The position numbers and the translations under genes are program-made. This document shows, one piece after another, positions 1 through 8,677 of a stretch of 64,000 nucleotides of DNA (its first letter is position 1; each line of letters starts with the position of its first letter). Source of the DNA: Hyphomicrobiales bacterium (GTDB lineage: Bacteria > Pseudomonadota > Alphaproteobacteria > Rhizobiales > Rhizobiaceae); NCBI GenBank assembly GCA_900470285.1, contig UCAG01000014.1:124001-188000 (forward strand), written 5' to 3'. Under the pieces are notes generated by a model. That model made no database searches. It saw only the letters and a list, made by a program, of their open reading frames with translations, and was not told the origin of the DNA.

Positions 1-125
1 GTGGTATTGGCATGACCGAGGAATGTGCAATTTCTCCGCTGGTCAAGCGCCTGCTGGTGAATGAACACAGCTTCGGTCAGGCGGAAGCCTATATGTCAGT
101 CTATCGTCATCAGTTGGCTGCCTGA
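1..125 (+). CDS. C-terminal end of a truncated unknown protein
   Basis: An open frame enters from the left edge (first full codon at base 3) and ends in TGA at 123-125, giving about 40 residues that finish SVYRHQLAA. The composition looks like a real protein end (helical, charged), but I do not recognise the family from so short a tail. It converges on the tandem LysR gene and overlaps its 3' end by 16 bases, which is tight but possible for convergent genes. No terminator hairpin is visible between the two. Confidence 0.45.
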   Translation, partial: GIGMTEECAISPLVKRLLVNEHSFGQAEAYMSVYRHQLAA

Positions 126-1873
126 AACGCCTTGCGTAGACAAGCGAGCAGAATATGCTCTGGCTCATTGAGATTGCGGGTGCCGCTGGTGCCCGCAGTC
201 AGATAAAAATGCGGCGCATCCGGCAAAGTATACTGTAACAAGGGTTTCGCGGAGCTGACATTGTCTGCGAGCGCCGCAGGGATAATTGTGCTATAGCCGT
301 TGCCTGCGAGTGCCAGACATAATTGCAATGATTGTGTTTCCAACGCGGGTTGATACTCTGCGGCTTCCGGCATTTGCATCAACGCGTTGCGGATACTGTC
401 ACCGGTAGCAGGCAAAGCCAGCGGTGCGTCCTCTGCATCAATATCGGAAATATATTGCAGTGGCCCCAGATCAGTTAAGAATGCAGCATTTTCAGGGTGC
501 ATTGTACTCTCAAGCAGAGCGATGGAGCACTCTCCCTGCCGCAAATGTTCCTGCAAAATATGTGCCGGTGCTTCATTCACTTTCAAAAGCACATGCGGGC
601 ACAGGCGCTGCCATTCCCGCATCGCATTGCTGATCGCTGTGGCGCTGATCGGGCTGAGCAAGACCATCGGGCTGAGGCCGAAGGAAATCACCGGCTCGTC
701 CATTACTGCAATTTGCTGCGCACCCTGACGGATCGCATCAGCCAGATTGAGCACGCTTTGCAGCAGCGGCGCTTTATGCACTGCTGTCGGCAACGGGTGC
801 AGGCCTTTATAATGGCGGGCAAACAGGGCTGTGCCCATCAGTTGCTCTGTTTTGCGCAATTGTGCGGACAGGGCAGGTTGGGTCTGATTGAGCCTGCGGG
901 CGGCTTCGCTCATATTACGGCAATGATAGAGCGTCAGAATACTCTGAATATCGCGCAGGGATACCGGCGGATTATAGAGCGTCACAGTCTGTCTGCTCAG
1001 TTCTTCACGCACCAGCTTGATAAAGTCCTGTGCGACGACAGTCAGCTTTTCATCTTTCGTGATAATTTTCGCTGTGACAGGGCTATGCAACGGGTTTTCC
1101 AATTGCAGCACAGCAAGATCATTGCGGCTGATGCCGCTGGCAAGCAGACTATGCGGTGCCAGCAAGAGTACCGGCTGCTTGGCTTGTTTCAGACGGGTGA
1201 AAATCCCCACATCTTCCGATGTCATTTCCGGCGCAGGCAGATCATGCTGACGGCAATAGGCGCGGATACGTGCTTCTTCGGCTGGTAAGAGTGGCGGCAG
1301 CCACAGGCTGTAATTGCGCAGATCTTCTGAGCTGAGTGGAGTCTGAGCTTCATCGGGCACAAGGCCGCCCGCAACGGCAATCCATTCATCATCAAACAGA
1401 AATTGTTCCTGCTCGCTGCTATTTTGTGAGGCATAGCCCAACAGAATATCTGTATTCTCAGTGCTGCTGGTGTCGAAAGCGCTGATCAGTGGTGAGCGGA
1501 AATGCACTTGTGCATAATATTCAGGATGGGAAAGGCGGAAAGGTCGCACGGCAGCAGTTGCCGCACGGGACAATTTGCCGAACATGAAATGCAGCGGTGA
1601 GCTGACTTTGAGCGCAGTAGAAATGGCCTTGCCGGAGAAAGCGGTTTCTACTGCCTGCAAGGTCGCGGTTGCCTGCTGAAACAACCAGCGTCCGGCTTCG
1701 CTTGGCACCAGACCATTGGGGCCGCGTACAAAAAGCTCCAGCCCCAATTCCGTCTCAAGCGCAGAAATTGCGGTGCTGAGTGTGGAGGGCGAAATCTGTT
1801 CGGCTTTCGCCGCTTCTGCATGATTATAATACTGGCAGGCCAGAACAAAATAGGCGAGAGAGCGAAGTTCCAT
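110..1873 (-). CDS. Tandem-fused LysR-type transcriptional regulator (two LysR units)
   Basis: The 587-residue protein is about twice the usual LysR length (near 300). Residues 1-60 form a classic LysR winged helix-turn-helix (AAKAEQISPSTLSTAISALE, then ELGLELFVR). An effector-binding-like region follows to about 295. A second LysR helix-turn-helix then starts near residue 304 (AARRLNQTQPALSAQLRKTE, then FARHYKGLHPL), with a second effector-like region to the end. The frame is continuous with no stop between the units, so it is a true fusion rather than two genes. It probably acts as an intramolecular dimer. No target gene is adjacent on a divergent strand: the M81 peptidase upstream is on the same strand. 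What it senses is unknown. The LysR identity of both HTHs is firm; the function of the second half is inferred. Confidence 0.85.
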   Translation of the reverse strand: MELRSLAYFVLACQYYNHAEAAKAEQISPSTLSTAISALETELGLELFVRGPNGLVPSEAGRWLFQQATATLQAVETAFSGKAISTALKVSSPLHFMFGKLSRAATAAVRPFRLSHPEYYAQVHFRSPLISAFDTSSTENTDILLGYASQNSSEQEQFLFDDEWIAVAGGLVPDEAQTPLSSEDLRNYSLWLPPLLPAEEARIRAYCRQHDLPAPEMTSEDVGIFTRLKQAKQPVLLLAPHSLLASGISRNDLAVLQLENPLHSPVTAKIITKDEKLTVVAQDFIKLVREELSRQTVTLYNPPVSLRDIQSILTLYHCRNMSEAARRLNQTQPALSAQLRKTEQLMGTALFARHYKGLHPLPTAVHKAPLLQSVLNLADAIRQGAQQIAVMDEPVISFGLSPMVLLSPISATAISNAMREWQRLCPHVLLKVNEAPAHILQEHLRQGECSIALLESTMHPENAAFLTDLGPLQYISDIDAEDAPLALPATGDSIRNALMQMPEAAEYQPALETQSLQLCLALAGNGYSTIIPAALADNVSSAKPLLQYTLPDAPHFYLTAGTSGTRNLNEPEHILLACLRKAFQAAN

Positions 1874-2018
1874 GGTCTGTGCAGCTTTATGTTTTTAAAG
1901 GACAGTTTTCTATAGCTGTTCCTCAATACAAATGACCAGCTAAAAACAAGGCAGAGGCAGACAAAACAAAGCCGGCCATGCGATGCAGAGCCGGTCTTGT
2001 TGTTGTTATATTTATTGG

Positions 2019-3545
2019 TCAGGCGCTGAAAGTTGTTTCCGTATTCAGCGGATAGATCGGACGGCGCAGTTTTTTATAATCGCGGGCGCTGAGATTGGCT
2101 GTGCTCAACCCATCGGCATCCACTTCGATAATCGCTGATGCGATAGGCCCGAAAGCAGCGCGGAAATGCTGCTGGGATTTCACCACAACAATATCATAGT
2201 CAGCAGGCTCAATACCGACGCTGCGGAACAGGTTTTTATCCAGCATTTGCTGGCGTTCTGATGAGATCAGCATGTCGGTATTGCCGACACGGAAACAGAC
2301 ACTTTTGCCGAGCGAAGCAGGCAGCCCCTGAAACATCGGGCCTTCAAATGTGATATTGCCATCTGAAATGGCGATGACTTCACCTGTTAAGGTAATCGCA
2401 CCGCCACCAATTTTCGGGTCAATCTTGCCGCCAAGGCTGACCGTGCATTGTGCACCGATACCCGCCGCTGCCAGTTCCTCAACGGCCTGCGGGTCACAGA
2501 AAGCACCAAAGGCCGCACGCCCGACATTGGTTTCCAATAAGCCCTTCAGTACGGTTGTGGCATCGCTATAGGCACCGCAGCCCGGATTATCGGAGAAGTC
2601 GGCGATTACCAGCGGGCCTTGCTTGGTGTTATTGGCAAAATGTGCACGGATTGCCTCGGGCATTTCCGGCGCCTGCAAGCGATTGTCCTCATCCTCGCGG
2701 CGGTTCCAGATTTCCTGACACAGTTGTTCGGCATGGCTGACAGCCTGTGCTTCCCCGGCCTTGTTGCGGTCATAGCAAACCACGGCAGAAGGGCCTGTGT
2801 TAAATACATCGGCATCATAGAAGCCTGCATTAATTGAGGTGGAAAGGATGCCGTCTTGTTCTGCGATCTGGTCGGCAACTTCCAGAATTTCAGTCATCGC
2901 GCAGGCATGAGTGGTGCGGCCGTCATTGCAACCATTGAGCATTGGCGGCTGGCGCACGGCAATCGCAGGGCTGATCTGACCGCGCATTGCTTCTTCAAGC
3001 AATTTACCTGCCTTGCGTCCGCATTCTGCCATATCCACATGCGGATAAGTGCGGAAAGAAACGGCAATATCCAGTAGTGCGCTCATTTCAGGCGCGCTGT
3101 TGGCGTGCAGGTCGAATGTACCGGCAATGGGGATATCATGGCCTACGATATTGCGGATGAATTGCAGCAATTCGATCTGGGCATCATCCGCGCTTTCCGT
3201 ACACATGGCACCATGAAAAACAATGAACACGCCGTCTGGTTTGTGTCCTTCAAGCGTTTCAGCCACATCGCGCTGAAAATGCTCAATCATCGCTTTTTCA
3301 ACCAGACCACCGGGTTCGGCACGGGCGGCAACCGTATAGACCGGCTCCCAGCCATAGGCCTCACAACACTCGATAAAGCCGCCGATCTCGGAATTGGTGC
3401 CACGGCAATGGGTTTCGATCTCCTGACCTTTAAAATAATGGCAGAGATGGAAGTCCTTCAAAGTGGTTTTCAGTTTGGAAAACGTATTGGTTTCCTGATT
3501 GAGTTCAAGAACGGCAACTTTGAAGCTCATAGGGGTATCTTTCAT
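2019..3545 (-). CDS. M81 family metallopeptidase, MlrC (microcystinase C)-like
   Basis: The 508-residue protein has the MlrC/DUF1485 hallmarks: LNQETNTFS near the start, VFHGAM, the TFDLHAN segment, SFRTYPHVDM, and in the C-terminal domain IADFSDNPGCGAYSD. The histidine and aspartate residues in these segments are the expected zinc ligands. Family members are cytoplasmic zinc amidases or peptidases; MlrC itself cleaves linear peptides during microcystin breakdown, but most homologues act on unknown substrates. No signal peptide is seen. The start at 3545 (MKDTP) is used here; an internal ATG at 3530 (MSFKVAV) is equally plausible because neither has a strong ribosome binding site. It lies 118 bases downstream of the binding protein at 3664-4458 on the same strand, suggesting that substrate uptake and hydrolysis are coupled. 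Confidence 0.85.
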   Translation of the reverse strand: MKDTPMSFKVAVLELNQETNTFSKLKTTLKDFHLCHYFKGQEIETHCRGTNSEIGGFIECCEAYGWEPVYTVAARAEPGGLVEKAMIEHFQRDVAETLEGHKPDGVFIVFHGAMCTESADDAQIELLQFIRNIVGHDIPIAGTFDLHANSAPEMSALLDIAVSFRTYPHVDMAECGRKAGKLLEEAMRGQISPAIAVRQPPMLNGCNDGRTTHACAMTEILEVADQIAEQDGILSTSINAGFYDADVFNTGPSAVVCYDRNKAGEAQAVSHAEQLCQEIWNRREDEDNRLQAPEMPEAIRAHFANNTKQGPLVIADFSDNPGCGAYSDATTVLKGLLETNVGRAAFGAFCDPQAVEELAAAGIGAQCTVSLGGKIDPKIGGGAITLTGEVIAISDGNITFEGPMFQGLPASLGKSVCFRVGNTDMLISSERQQMLDKNLFRSVGIEPADYDIVVVKSQQHFRAAFGPIASAIIEVDADGLSTANLSARDYKKLRRPIYPLNTETTFSA

Positions 3546-3663
3546 TTATACGGCAATGAGTTTGGCAGACGAACGGGTGTTCTGCCCTGCCGTTGTTTGT
3601 GGCAGGACAGAAGGATAGAGCCTGTAAACGGAACGCTGTTTCAGGCTTCGGGGGAGATGGAGA

Positions 3664-4458
3664 TTATTTTAAATAGGTGCTGGCATTGACCGGACGCGCC
3701 ATAATGTCGAAGTCAAAATATTGCTGGCGGATCTTGTCATAAGTGCCGTTTTTCATAATTGCATCAAGCGCTATGTTCAGGCGATCCGCCAGATCGCCGC
3801 TGTCTAAGCGGACAGCCATGGCATTGCCCTGTGCCGCATCGAGAATGAAAGGCTTACCGGTAAATTCGCAGCAATTGCCGCTGTCCTGTGCCAGCCAGTC
3901 GCTCAGCGCCATCTGGCTTTCCAGCACCATGTCGAGACGGCCGCTGTCCATATCAAGGAAAGCTTCGCTGAGAGAATTATAGAGTTTCACTTCATTGTCT
4001 GGGAAATATTCTCTGAGAGTCTCAACGGCTACAGAGCCGGACTGCGTGCCGATGATTTTGCCTTCCAGAGCCGCTTTAGAGACATCCTGAATACTGAGAT
4101 CTTTGCGGGCGATGAAATGCATCGCATTGAAATAATAAGGATGACTGAAGCCGACTTGCTTTTTGCGCTCGTCATTGATGGCCATGGAAGCAATCATGAC
4201 ATCAAATTTGCCGGATTGCAGGGCAGGAATAATCCCTGACCATTCATGGGTGCTCCATTCACACTCAATTTTCATTTCTGCGCAGACGGCCTGACCGATA
4301 TCATAGTCGAAACCTTTGATTTCGCCACTGCCGGATACGTAGTTAAAAGGCTTGTAATCGCCTTCAGTACCGATGCGCAGTTTTTCCGCGGCCATTGATG
4401 GTGCCGTGAACAGGCCGAGTAGCAGGCAGCCTGCCGCTGTTACAGATAAAGCTTTCAT
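3664..4458 (-). CDS. Polar amino acid ABC transporter periplasmic binding protein (SBP_bac_3)
   Basis: The 264-residue protein begins with a Sec signal peptide (MKALSVTAAGCLLLGLF, cleavage after SMAA). It continues with the type 3 solute-binding fold: LRIGTEGDYKPFNY, GFDYDIGQAVC, and DVMIASMAINDERKK. It resembles lysine/arginine/ornithine and octopine-type binding proteins. No permease or ATPase is adjacent, so it must borrow a membrane complex, perhaps the one encoded at 43964-46229. GAGGGAAC upstream of the ATG is a good ribosome binding site. The gene runs towards the M81 peptidase and is divergent from a GcvA-like LysR gene, which probably controls it. Confidence 0.9.
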   Translation of the reverse strand: MKALSVTAAGCLLLGLFTAPSMAAEKLRIGTEGDYKPFNYVSGSGEIKGFDYDIGQAVCAEMKIECEWSTHEWSGIIPALQSGKFDVMIASMAINDERKKQVGFSHPYYFNAMHFIARKDLSIQDVSKAALEGKIIGTQSGSVAVETLREYFPDNEVKLYNSLSEAFLDMDSGRLDMVLESQMALSDWLAQDSGNCCEFTGKPFILDAAQGNAMAVRLDSGDLADRLNIALDAIMKNGTYDKIRQQYFDFDIMARPVNASTYLK

Positions 4459-4549
4459 GAGAGTTCCCTCGATTATATTCTTTTAATATCCGGAACGATT
4501 GTAAAGCTGAATGCGCAGTGCTTCCCCACACTGGCGCAATGCGCTTTTT

Positions 4550-4577
4550 ATCAATTAAAATATTGATATTAATTGAT
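4550..4577. promoter_or_regulatory. Inverted repeat, candidate LysR operator
   Basis: ATCAATTAA at 4550-4558 is repeated perfectly as TTAATTGAT at 4569-4577, 10 bases apart, in the A/T-rich divergent gap between the binding protein (3664-4458) and the LysR gene (4699). It is a plausible binding site for that regulator; the assignment is inferred from position and symmetry only. Confidence 0.5.
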
Positions 4578-4698
4578 AATTTTATTTTCATATTTTGTTT
4601 ATGGTTGGAGCATGATGGATTTTATAACCGTATGCAATGTGAAAGAATTGACGTAAGGTATCGAAATAATTCATATCTGAGTATGAAACGGGGAAGAG

Positions 4699-5610
4699 AT
4701 GCGCGATTTGCCGGGGCTGAAATCATTACGGGCATTTGAGGCGGCAGCGCGTGGCGGCAGTCTGACGGCGGCGGCTGATGAATTATGCGTCGGGCAGGGC
4801 GCAATCAGCCATCAGATCCGGTTGCTTGAGGATTATCTCGGCTTGCGGGTGTTTATCCGCAGGCAACATGGTGTGGAACTGACACAGGAAGGCACCCTGC
4901 TTTTTACCTCCTGTCAGCGGGCATTCGACGATCTGGCCGGAACTATCCGGCATATCAGCCCGCGCACTGCGCAGAAAATTTTGCGTGTTAAAGTCGGGCC
5001 GTTCTTTTCGATGAAAATTATTGCACCGCGCATTTCTGAATTTTTGGCGCAGCATCCGGGTTTGCAGCTGCATCTGTCCCATCTTGATACCAATGTTCCC
5101 GCATCGGGCCAGCCGGATATTGTGATCGATTATCGTCTGGGTGCTGTTACCGGAAAATTCTCCCGTCAATTGCTGCGGGAAAGGCTGGTGCCGGTCTGCG
5201 GTGCATCAATCCGCAACCAATATAACAGCGTGGCGGAATTACTATGCAGCAACCGGCTGCATTATCGTTCTGTTTCTGAATGGCAGAGCTGGATTGCTAC
5301 TTCCGGCCTGATGCTCGGGCATAGCCAGCAGGATCTGATTTTTGATGACCAGCATATTATTCTGGAAGCGGTGAAAGAGGGGCAGGGCGTGGCACTGATT
5401 GATCAGGCGCTGGTCGAACAGGAATTACGCACCGGTCAGATGGTCTTGGTGTCAGAACATAGTTTTGAACCGCAGGAAACCTACCAGTTTGTCTGTCAGG
5501 AGGATTTGTTCCGTTCAAAGCCGGTAACAAAAGACTTTCTCGACTGGTTGTTGCGGGAAGTGGCATTGCGTCGGAAACAACAGGATTCCACCGCGCTCTT
5601 TCTTGATTAG
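4699..5610 (+). CDS. LysR family regulator, GcvA-like
   Basis: The 303-residue protein has the N-terminal signature of the GcvA subgroup: LPGLKSLRAFEAAARGGSLT followed by AADELCVGQGAISHQI and LEDYLGLRVFIR. The rest is a LysR substrate-binding domain (FSMKIIAPRISEFLAQHPG, then VKEGQGVALIDQALVE). Proteins of this group usually regulate a divergent neighbour and often respond to amino acids. Here the divergent neighbour is the amino-acid binding protein at 3664-4458 and then the M81 peptidase, so those are its likely targets. The ligand is unknown. Confidence 0.9.
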   Translation: MRDLPGLKSLRAFEAAARGGSLTAAADELCVGQGAISHQIRLLEDYLGLRVFIRRQHGVELTQEGTLLFTSCQRAFDDLAGTIRHISPRTAQKILRVKVGPFFSMKIIAPRISEFLAQHPGLQLHLSHLDTNVPASGQPDIVIDYRLGAVTGKFSRQLLRERLVPVCGASIRNQYNSVAELLCSNRLHYRSVSEWQSWIATSGLMLGHSQQDLIFDDQHIILEAVKEGQGVALIDQALVEQELRTGQMVLVSEHSFEPQETYQFVCQEDLFRSKPVTKDFLDWLLREVALRRKQQDSTALFLD

Positions 5611-5639
5611 CTTGTCATTTATCGCGGCAGTGCCTTGCG

Positions 5640-5850
5640 CTGGATCATGGCAATATTATTCCGTCCAAGGTCAATGCCAAGCTGACTGCTTTCCGTGGCT
5701 ATATGGAAACCGCAAAAGTTCTGGATTGAGATGCGGTCAACAAAAAACCGCCAGATATGGAGCCGCCGCTGGAACCGCACTATCGAGCGTTAATCAGCTG
5801 TTTTCTGTTTAAAATATACATGGCTTGCGATCTCTGATTGCGGGCTTTTA
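5640..5850 (+). pseudogene. Possible gene remnant in a 390-base gap
   Basis: The gap 5611-6001 has no intact gene. One forward frame from about 5640 reads like coding sequence (HGNIIPSKVNAKLTAFRGYM, then ETAKVLD) and stops at 5727-5729. It then stays open with a proline-rich stretch (PPDMEPPLEPHYRAL) until about 5840. This could be the decayed tail of a lost gene. I cannot name the family, and chance cannot be excluded for such a short stretch. Confidence 0.2.
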
Positions 5851-5899
5851 TTTTACCTTCTTGATATTTACGCCTATTTGTCAGACATTCAGCATCAAT

Positions 5900-5923
5900 A
5901 TTCAGAACAATCATGTCGACATT
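5900..5923. promoter_or_regulatory. GntR operator candidate (site 1, autoregulatory)
   Basis: The 24-base site contains the perfect palindrome ATGTCGACAT at 5913-5922 and matches the other three sites of this set through ACAAT-CATGTCGACATT. It lies about 80 bases before the GntR gene at 6002, which suggests that the regulator controls itself. Its left half is the weakest of the set. Confidence 0.55.
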
Positions 5924-6001
5924 CTCTTGAAAATAATTAAACAGGCAGGATTATGCATGCCTGATACGAATTGAGAGATAAGTGAAATAACGGGAGTTTT
6001 C

Positions 6002-6688
6002 ATGTCCAAGGCAGAAAGTGCCCAGGCTACACCGGCAAATCAGATATTTGACAGGATATGGCTCTCAATTGCCGAGCGGAAACTGAAGCCAGGCACACGG
6101 CTGAAAGAAGAAGAGCTGGCGGAAATCTTTGATGTCAGCCGTGCGCGTATCCGTCAGGCTCTGGCGACGCTTGAGCGTGAAGGGCTGGTGACAATTCAGG
6201 CTAATCGCGGCGCATTCGTCTCTGAGCCATCGGTGGAAGAAGCGCGGGACGTATTTTATGCCCGTCGCGCTATTGAACATCGTGTGGTTGAGCGTCTGTG
6301 TGAGCGTATTAATAAAGAACATGTTGCGCGCCTCAATGCCCATGTGGAAGAAGAGCGCAATGCGGACCGGCAGGGTAATCGCACGGATATTATCCGTTTG
6401 TCCGGTGGTTTCCATCTGTTGTTGGCGGAACTTGCAGGATCTTCATTCCTCTACGGTATTGTTAAAGACCTTATTTCACGCACATCGCTGATTACAGCTG
6501 TTTACCGTTCACGCCATTTGCATAATTGCGGACCGGATGAGCATCAGGCGATTGTCGAACATATTGCCCGCGGTGATACGGAGGTGGCAATCAAAGCCGT
6601 GATTGAGCATCTCGATCGCGTGGAATGCGAACTGGAACTGGAAGATGATAAAGACCAGTCCTATAATCTGCGTGCTGCCTTGCTCTGA
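6002..6688 (+). CDS. GntR family regulator with FCD ligand domain
   Basis: The 228-residue protein has a GntR winged helix in residues 15-85 (IFDRIWLSIAERKLKPGTRL, EEELAEIFDVSRARIRQALA, LEREGLVTIQANRGAFV) and then an all-helical FCD domain. FCD domains carry a metal and bind carboxylate ligands, and dimers bind short palindromes. It heads the dipeptide-transporter/amidohydrolase cluster. Operator-like repeats occur before it, before both binding-protein genes and in the 18.5 kb divergent promoter, so it is the probable regulator of 6-20 kb. GGGAG upstream of ATG 6002 serves as ribosome binding site. Whether it represses or activates is not visible. Confidence 0.9.
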   Translation: MSKAESAQATPANQIFDRIWLSIAERKLKPGTRLKEEELAEIFDVSRARIRQALATLEREGLVTIQANRGAFVSEPSVEEARDVFYARRAIEHRVVERLCERINKEHVARLNAHVEEERNADRQGNRTDIIRLSGGFHLLLAELAGSSFLYGIVKDLISRTSLITAVYRSRHLHNCGPDEHQAIVEHIARGDTEVAIKAVIEHLDRVECELELEDDKDQSYNLRAALL

Positions 6689-6713
6689 TTATCGTTTCTG
6701 ATTTCAAAATCTT

Positions 6714-6749
6714 AACTCCGGAAGCCTAATGGTTTGCCGGAGTTTTTTA
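6714..6749 (+). terminator. Rho-independent terminator after the GntR gene
   Basis: ACTCCGG and CCGGAGT form a stem around a loop of about 15 bases and are followed by a T-run (TTTTTT). It separates the regulator from the binding-protein gene, which therefore needs its own promoter. Confidence 0.75.
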
Positions 6750-6763
6750 TATCATTTAAAATA

Positions 6764-6787
6764 TTTGATGACAAATATGTTGACAAT
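6764..6787. promoter_or_regulatory. GntR operator candidate (site 2)
   Basis: ACAAATATGTTGACAAT at 6771-6787 matches the site at 18545-18568 at all but one of 17 positions; the left half is weaker. It lies about 90 bases before the first binding-protein gene, directly after the terminator of the GntR gene. Confidence 0.6.
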
Positions 6788-6878
6788 CATGCCTACATAA
6801 AACATCGTTCTGATATGCAATTTACTTTGTCGCCCCGAGGATGGAGGGCGACTGCATATGTCGGCGAGAGGGGCGACC

Positions 6879-8444
6879 ATGACTTCATTACTCAAAAAAC
6901 TATTATTCTGTACGGTTGCGACTTGTATCAGCACGGCAGCTTTTGCTGAGACACTGCGCTGGGGCGGTGCACGCGATATTTTCTCGCTTGACCCGTACTC
7001 CTATGGCAGCACGTCCAATCTGGCGTTTCTGAACCATATTTACGAAGGTCTGGTACGCTATACGCCTGAATTCGTTGTCGAACCTGCGCTGGCGACAAGC
7101 TGGGAACTGATCGATAACAAAGTCTGGCGCTTCAAACTGCGCGAAGGTGTGAAATTTCAGGACGGTTCCGATTTTACCTCGGCAGATGTTGTCGCTTCGA
7201 TGAAGCGCGTCAGCCATCCGTCTTCACCGTTGCGCGGTAATATTCCGCTTTTCGTTGGTGCGACGGCCGTTGATGATTATACGGTTGATATTGAAGTCTC
7301 TTCGCCGAGCCCGCTGTTCCTCAACGATATGACTAATATTTTCATGTTCGATGCGGACTGGCTGGTGAAGAACAATTCCGAGATGCCGACTGATGTCGGT
7401 GGTCAGGTTGAAGGCTATACCACTTTCCACACCAATGGTACGGGTCCGTTTAAACTGGAAAGCCGGGTACCGGACAGCAAAACTATTCTTGTGAAGTATG
7501 ACGGCTGGTGGGATAATGCAAAGCATAATCTCGATCGTATCGAATTCACGCCGATTGCTTCGCCTGCAACTCGTGTTGCCGCACTGCTCTCCGGTGAAAT
7601 TGATTTGGTAGACGGCGTGCCGCTGCAGGATGTAAAGCGTCTGGAAAGCACGCCGAATATCCGTGTGGAACAACGTCCTGATCTGCGTACCATCAATCTG
7701 GTGTTCAACCGCAAGGAAAAGCTGAACGACGGTCGCGATAATTTTTTCAATGATATTCGGGTACGTCAGGCGATTGACCATGCGATTGACCGCGAACTGA
7801 TTGCCAAACGCGTGATGCGCGGCATGACCCATACAGCAGGTACAGTAGTTGCACCTGAAATTCCGGGTTATACAAAAGAGCTGGATATTCCGACAAAATA
7901 TGATCCGGAACTGTCCAAGAAACTGCTGGAAGAAGCCGGTGCTGTCGGTTCTGAATTTACTTATCTCTGTATGAATGATGAGAGCGTGAATGAAGAAGAT
8001 GTCTGCTCGGTGATTGTGACTATGCTCAGCCGTGTTGGTCTGAAACCGAAGATCGATATTGCGCCGCGTGCTGTGCAGGCACCGAAACGTTCCAGCGGTA
8101 AATCCGATATGTTCATGATCGGCTGGGCGAATGAGCCGACACTGGATGCCTATTCCATTCTGGTTCAGGTTCTCTCAACCCGCAAAGGTGCTGCCGGTGT
8201 AGCCAATTATGGCGGCTGGTCTTATCCGGAGCTTGACGCGCTGACTGAAAAAGCGGCTCTCGAGATGGATCGTGACAAGCGTCTGGCACTGGAATCCGAG
8301 GCACTCGGTATCGTCAAGTCTGAAGTGATTATGATCCCGTTGCATCAGCAGCCTATGGCATGGGGTATGACCAAAAAAGTGGAAGATGTCACCATTCGTG
8401 CCGACAATAAGCCGCGCCATTGGCTAACACGTATCGCTAAATAA
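6879..8444 (+). CDS. Peptide/nickel-type ABC transporter binding protein (SBP_bac_5), copy 1
   Basis: This is a periplasmic type 5 solute-binding protein of about 521 residues. A Sec signal peptide (MTSLLKKLLFCTVATCIS, cut after AFA) leads into ETLRWGGARDIFSLDPYSYG. Family landmarks follow: IYEGLVRY, PALATSWE, WRFKLREGVKFQDG and NGTGPFKLESRVP. ATG 6879 is preferred over ATG 6858 because it starts the signal peptide directly and has GAGGGG upstream. It is closely related to the protein at 8678-10249, so the pair is a tandem duplication that probably gives the DppBCDF importer two ligand specificities. It has its own operator-like site and terminator, so it can be expressed separately from the rest. 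Confidence 0.92.
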   Translation: MTSLLKKLLFCTVATCISTAAFAETLRWGGARDIFSLDPYSYGSTSNLAFLNHIYEGLVRYTPEFVVEPALATSWELIDNKVWRFKLREGVKFQDGSDFTSADVVASMKRVSHPSSPLRGNIPLFVGATAVDDYTVDIEVSSPSPLFLNDMTNIFMFDADWLVKNNSEMPTDVGGQVEGYTTFHTNGTGPFKLESRVPDSKTILVKYDGWWDNAKHNLDRIEFTPIASPATRVAALLSGEIDLVDGVPLQDVKRLESTPNIRVEQRPDLRTINLVFNRKEKLNDGRDNFFNDIRVRQAIDHAIDRELIAKRVMRGMTHTAGTVVAPEIPGYTKELDIPTKYDPELSKKLLEEAGAVGSEFTYLCMNDESVNEEDVCSVIVTMLSRVGLKPKIDIAPRAVQAPKRSSGKSDMFMIGWANEPTLDAYSILVQVLSTRKGAAGVANYGGWSYPELDALTEKAALEMDRDKRLALESEALGIVKSEVIMIPLHQQPMAWGMTKKVEDVTIRADNKPRHWLTRIAK

Positions 8445-8472
8445 GCGTAATATTTGTTGAATTTCGATATTT

Positions 8473-8514
8473 ACAGCGCCTGTAAGGTCAACTTACAGGC
8501 GCTGTTTTTGTTTT
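8473..8514 (+). terminator. Strong terminator after binding protein 1
   Basis: A 14-base stem (ACAGCGCCTGTAAG and its complement at 8492-8505) with a 5-base loop is followed by a T-rich run. It isolates the first binding-protein gene from the second. Confidence 0.85.
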
Positions 8515-8555
8515 AAGATCAGGTTTTCCCCGATATTATATGTTTTCTCTAATGC

Positions 8556-8591
8556 TTTGTAAAAAAATATGTCGACAATTTAGTTGACAAT
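8556..8591. promoter_or_regulatory. GntR operator candidate (site 3) with extra half site
   Basis: The 24-base site 8556-8579 contains ATATGTCGACAAT and the left half TTTGT. A second half site, AGTTGACAAT, follows at 8582-8591. Together they lie about 90-120 bases before the second binding-protein gene, consistent with a regulated promoter for the downstream operon. Confidence 0.6.
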
Positions 8592-8677
8592 GAAATCTGA
8601 ATTCCACACACTCTCCCCGTCCGGACAAAACACCATCAAGAGTGAAGAGCCGGTTGTCTTTTTTGGGGAACAAATTC

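Noticed and set aside
497-1288. A 263-codon plus-strand frame inside the tandem LysR gene.
   Set aside because: It has Cys/His/Gln-rich composition and no ribosome binding site, and it lies opposite a protein with two firm LysR domains.
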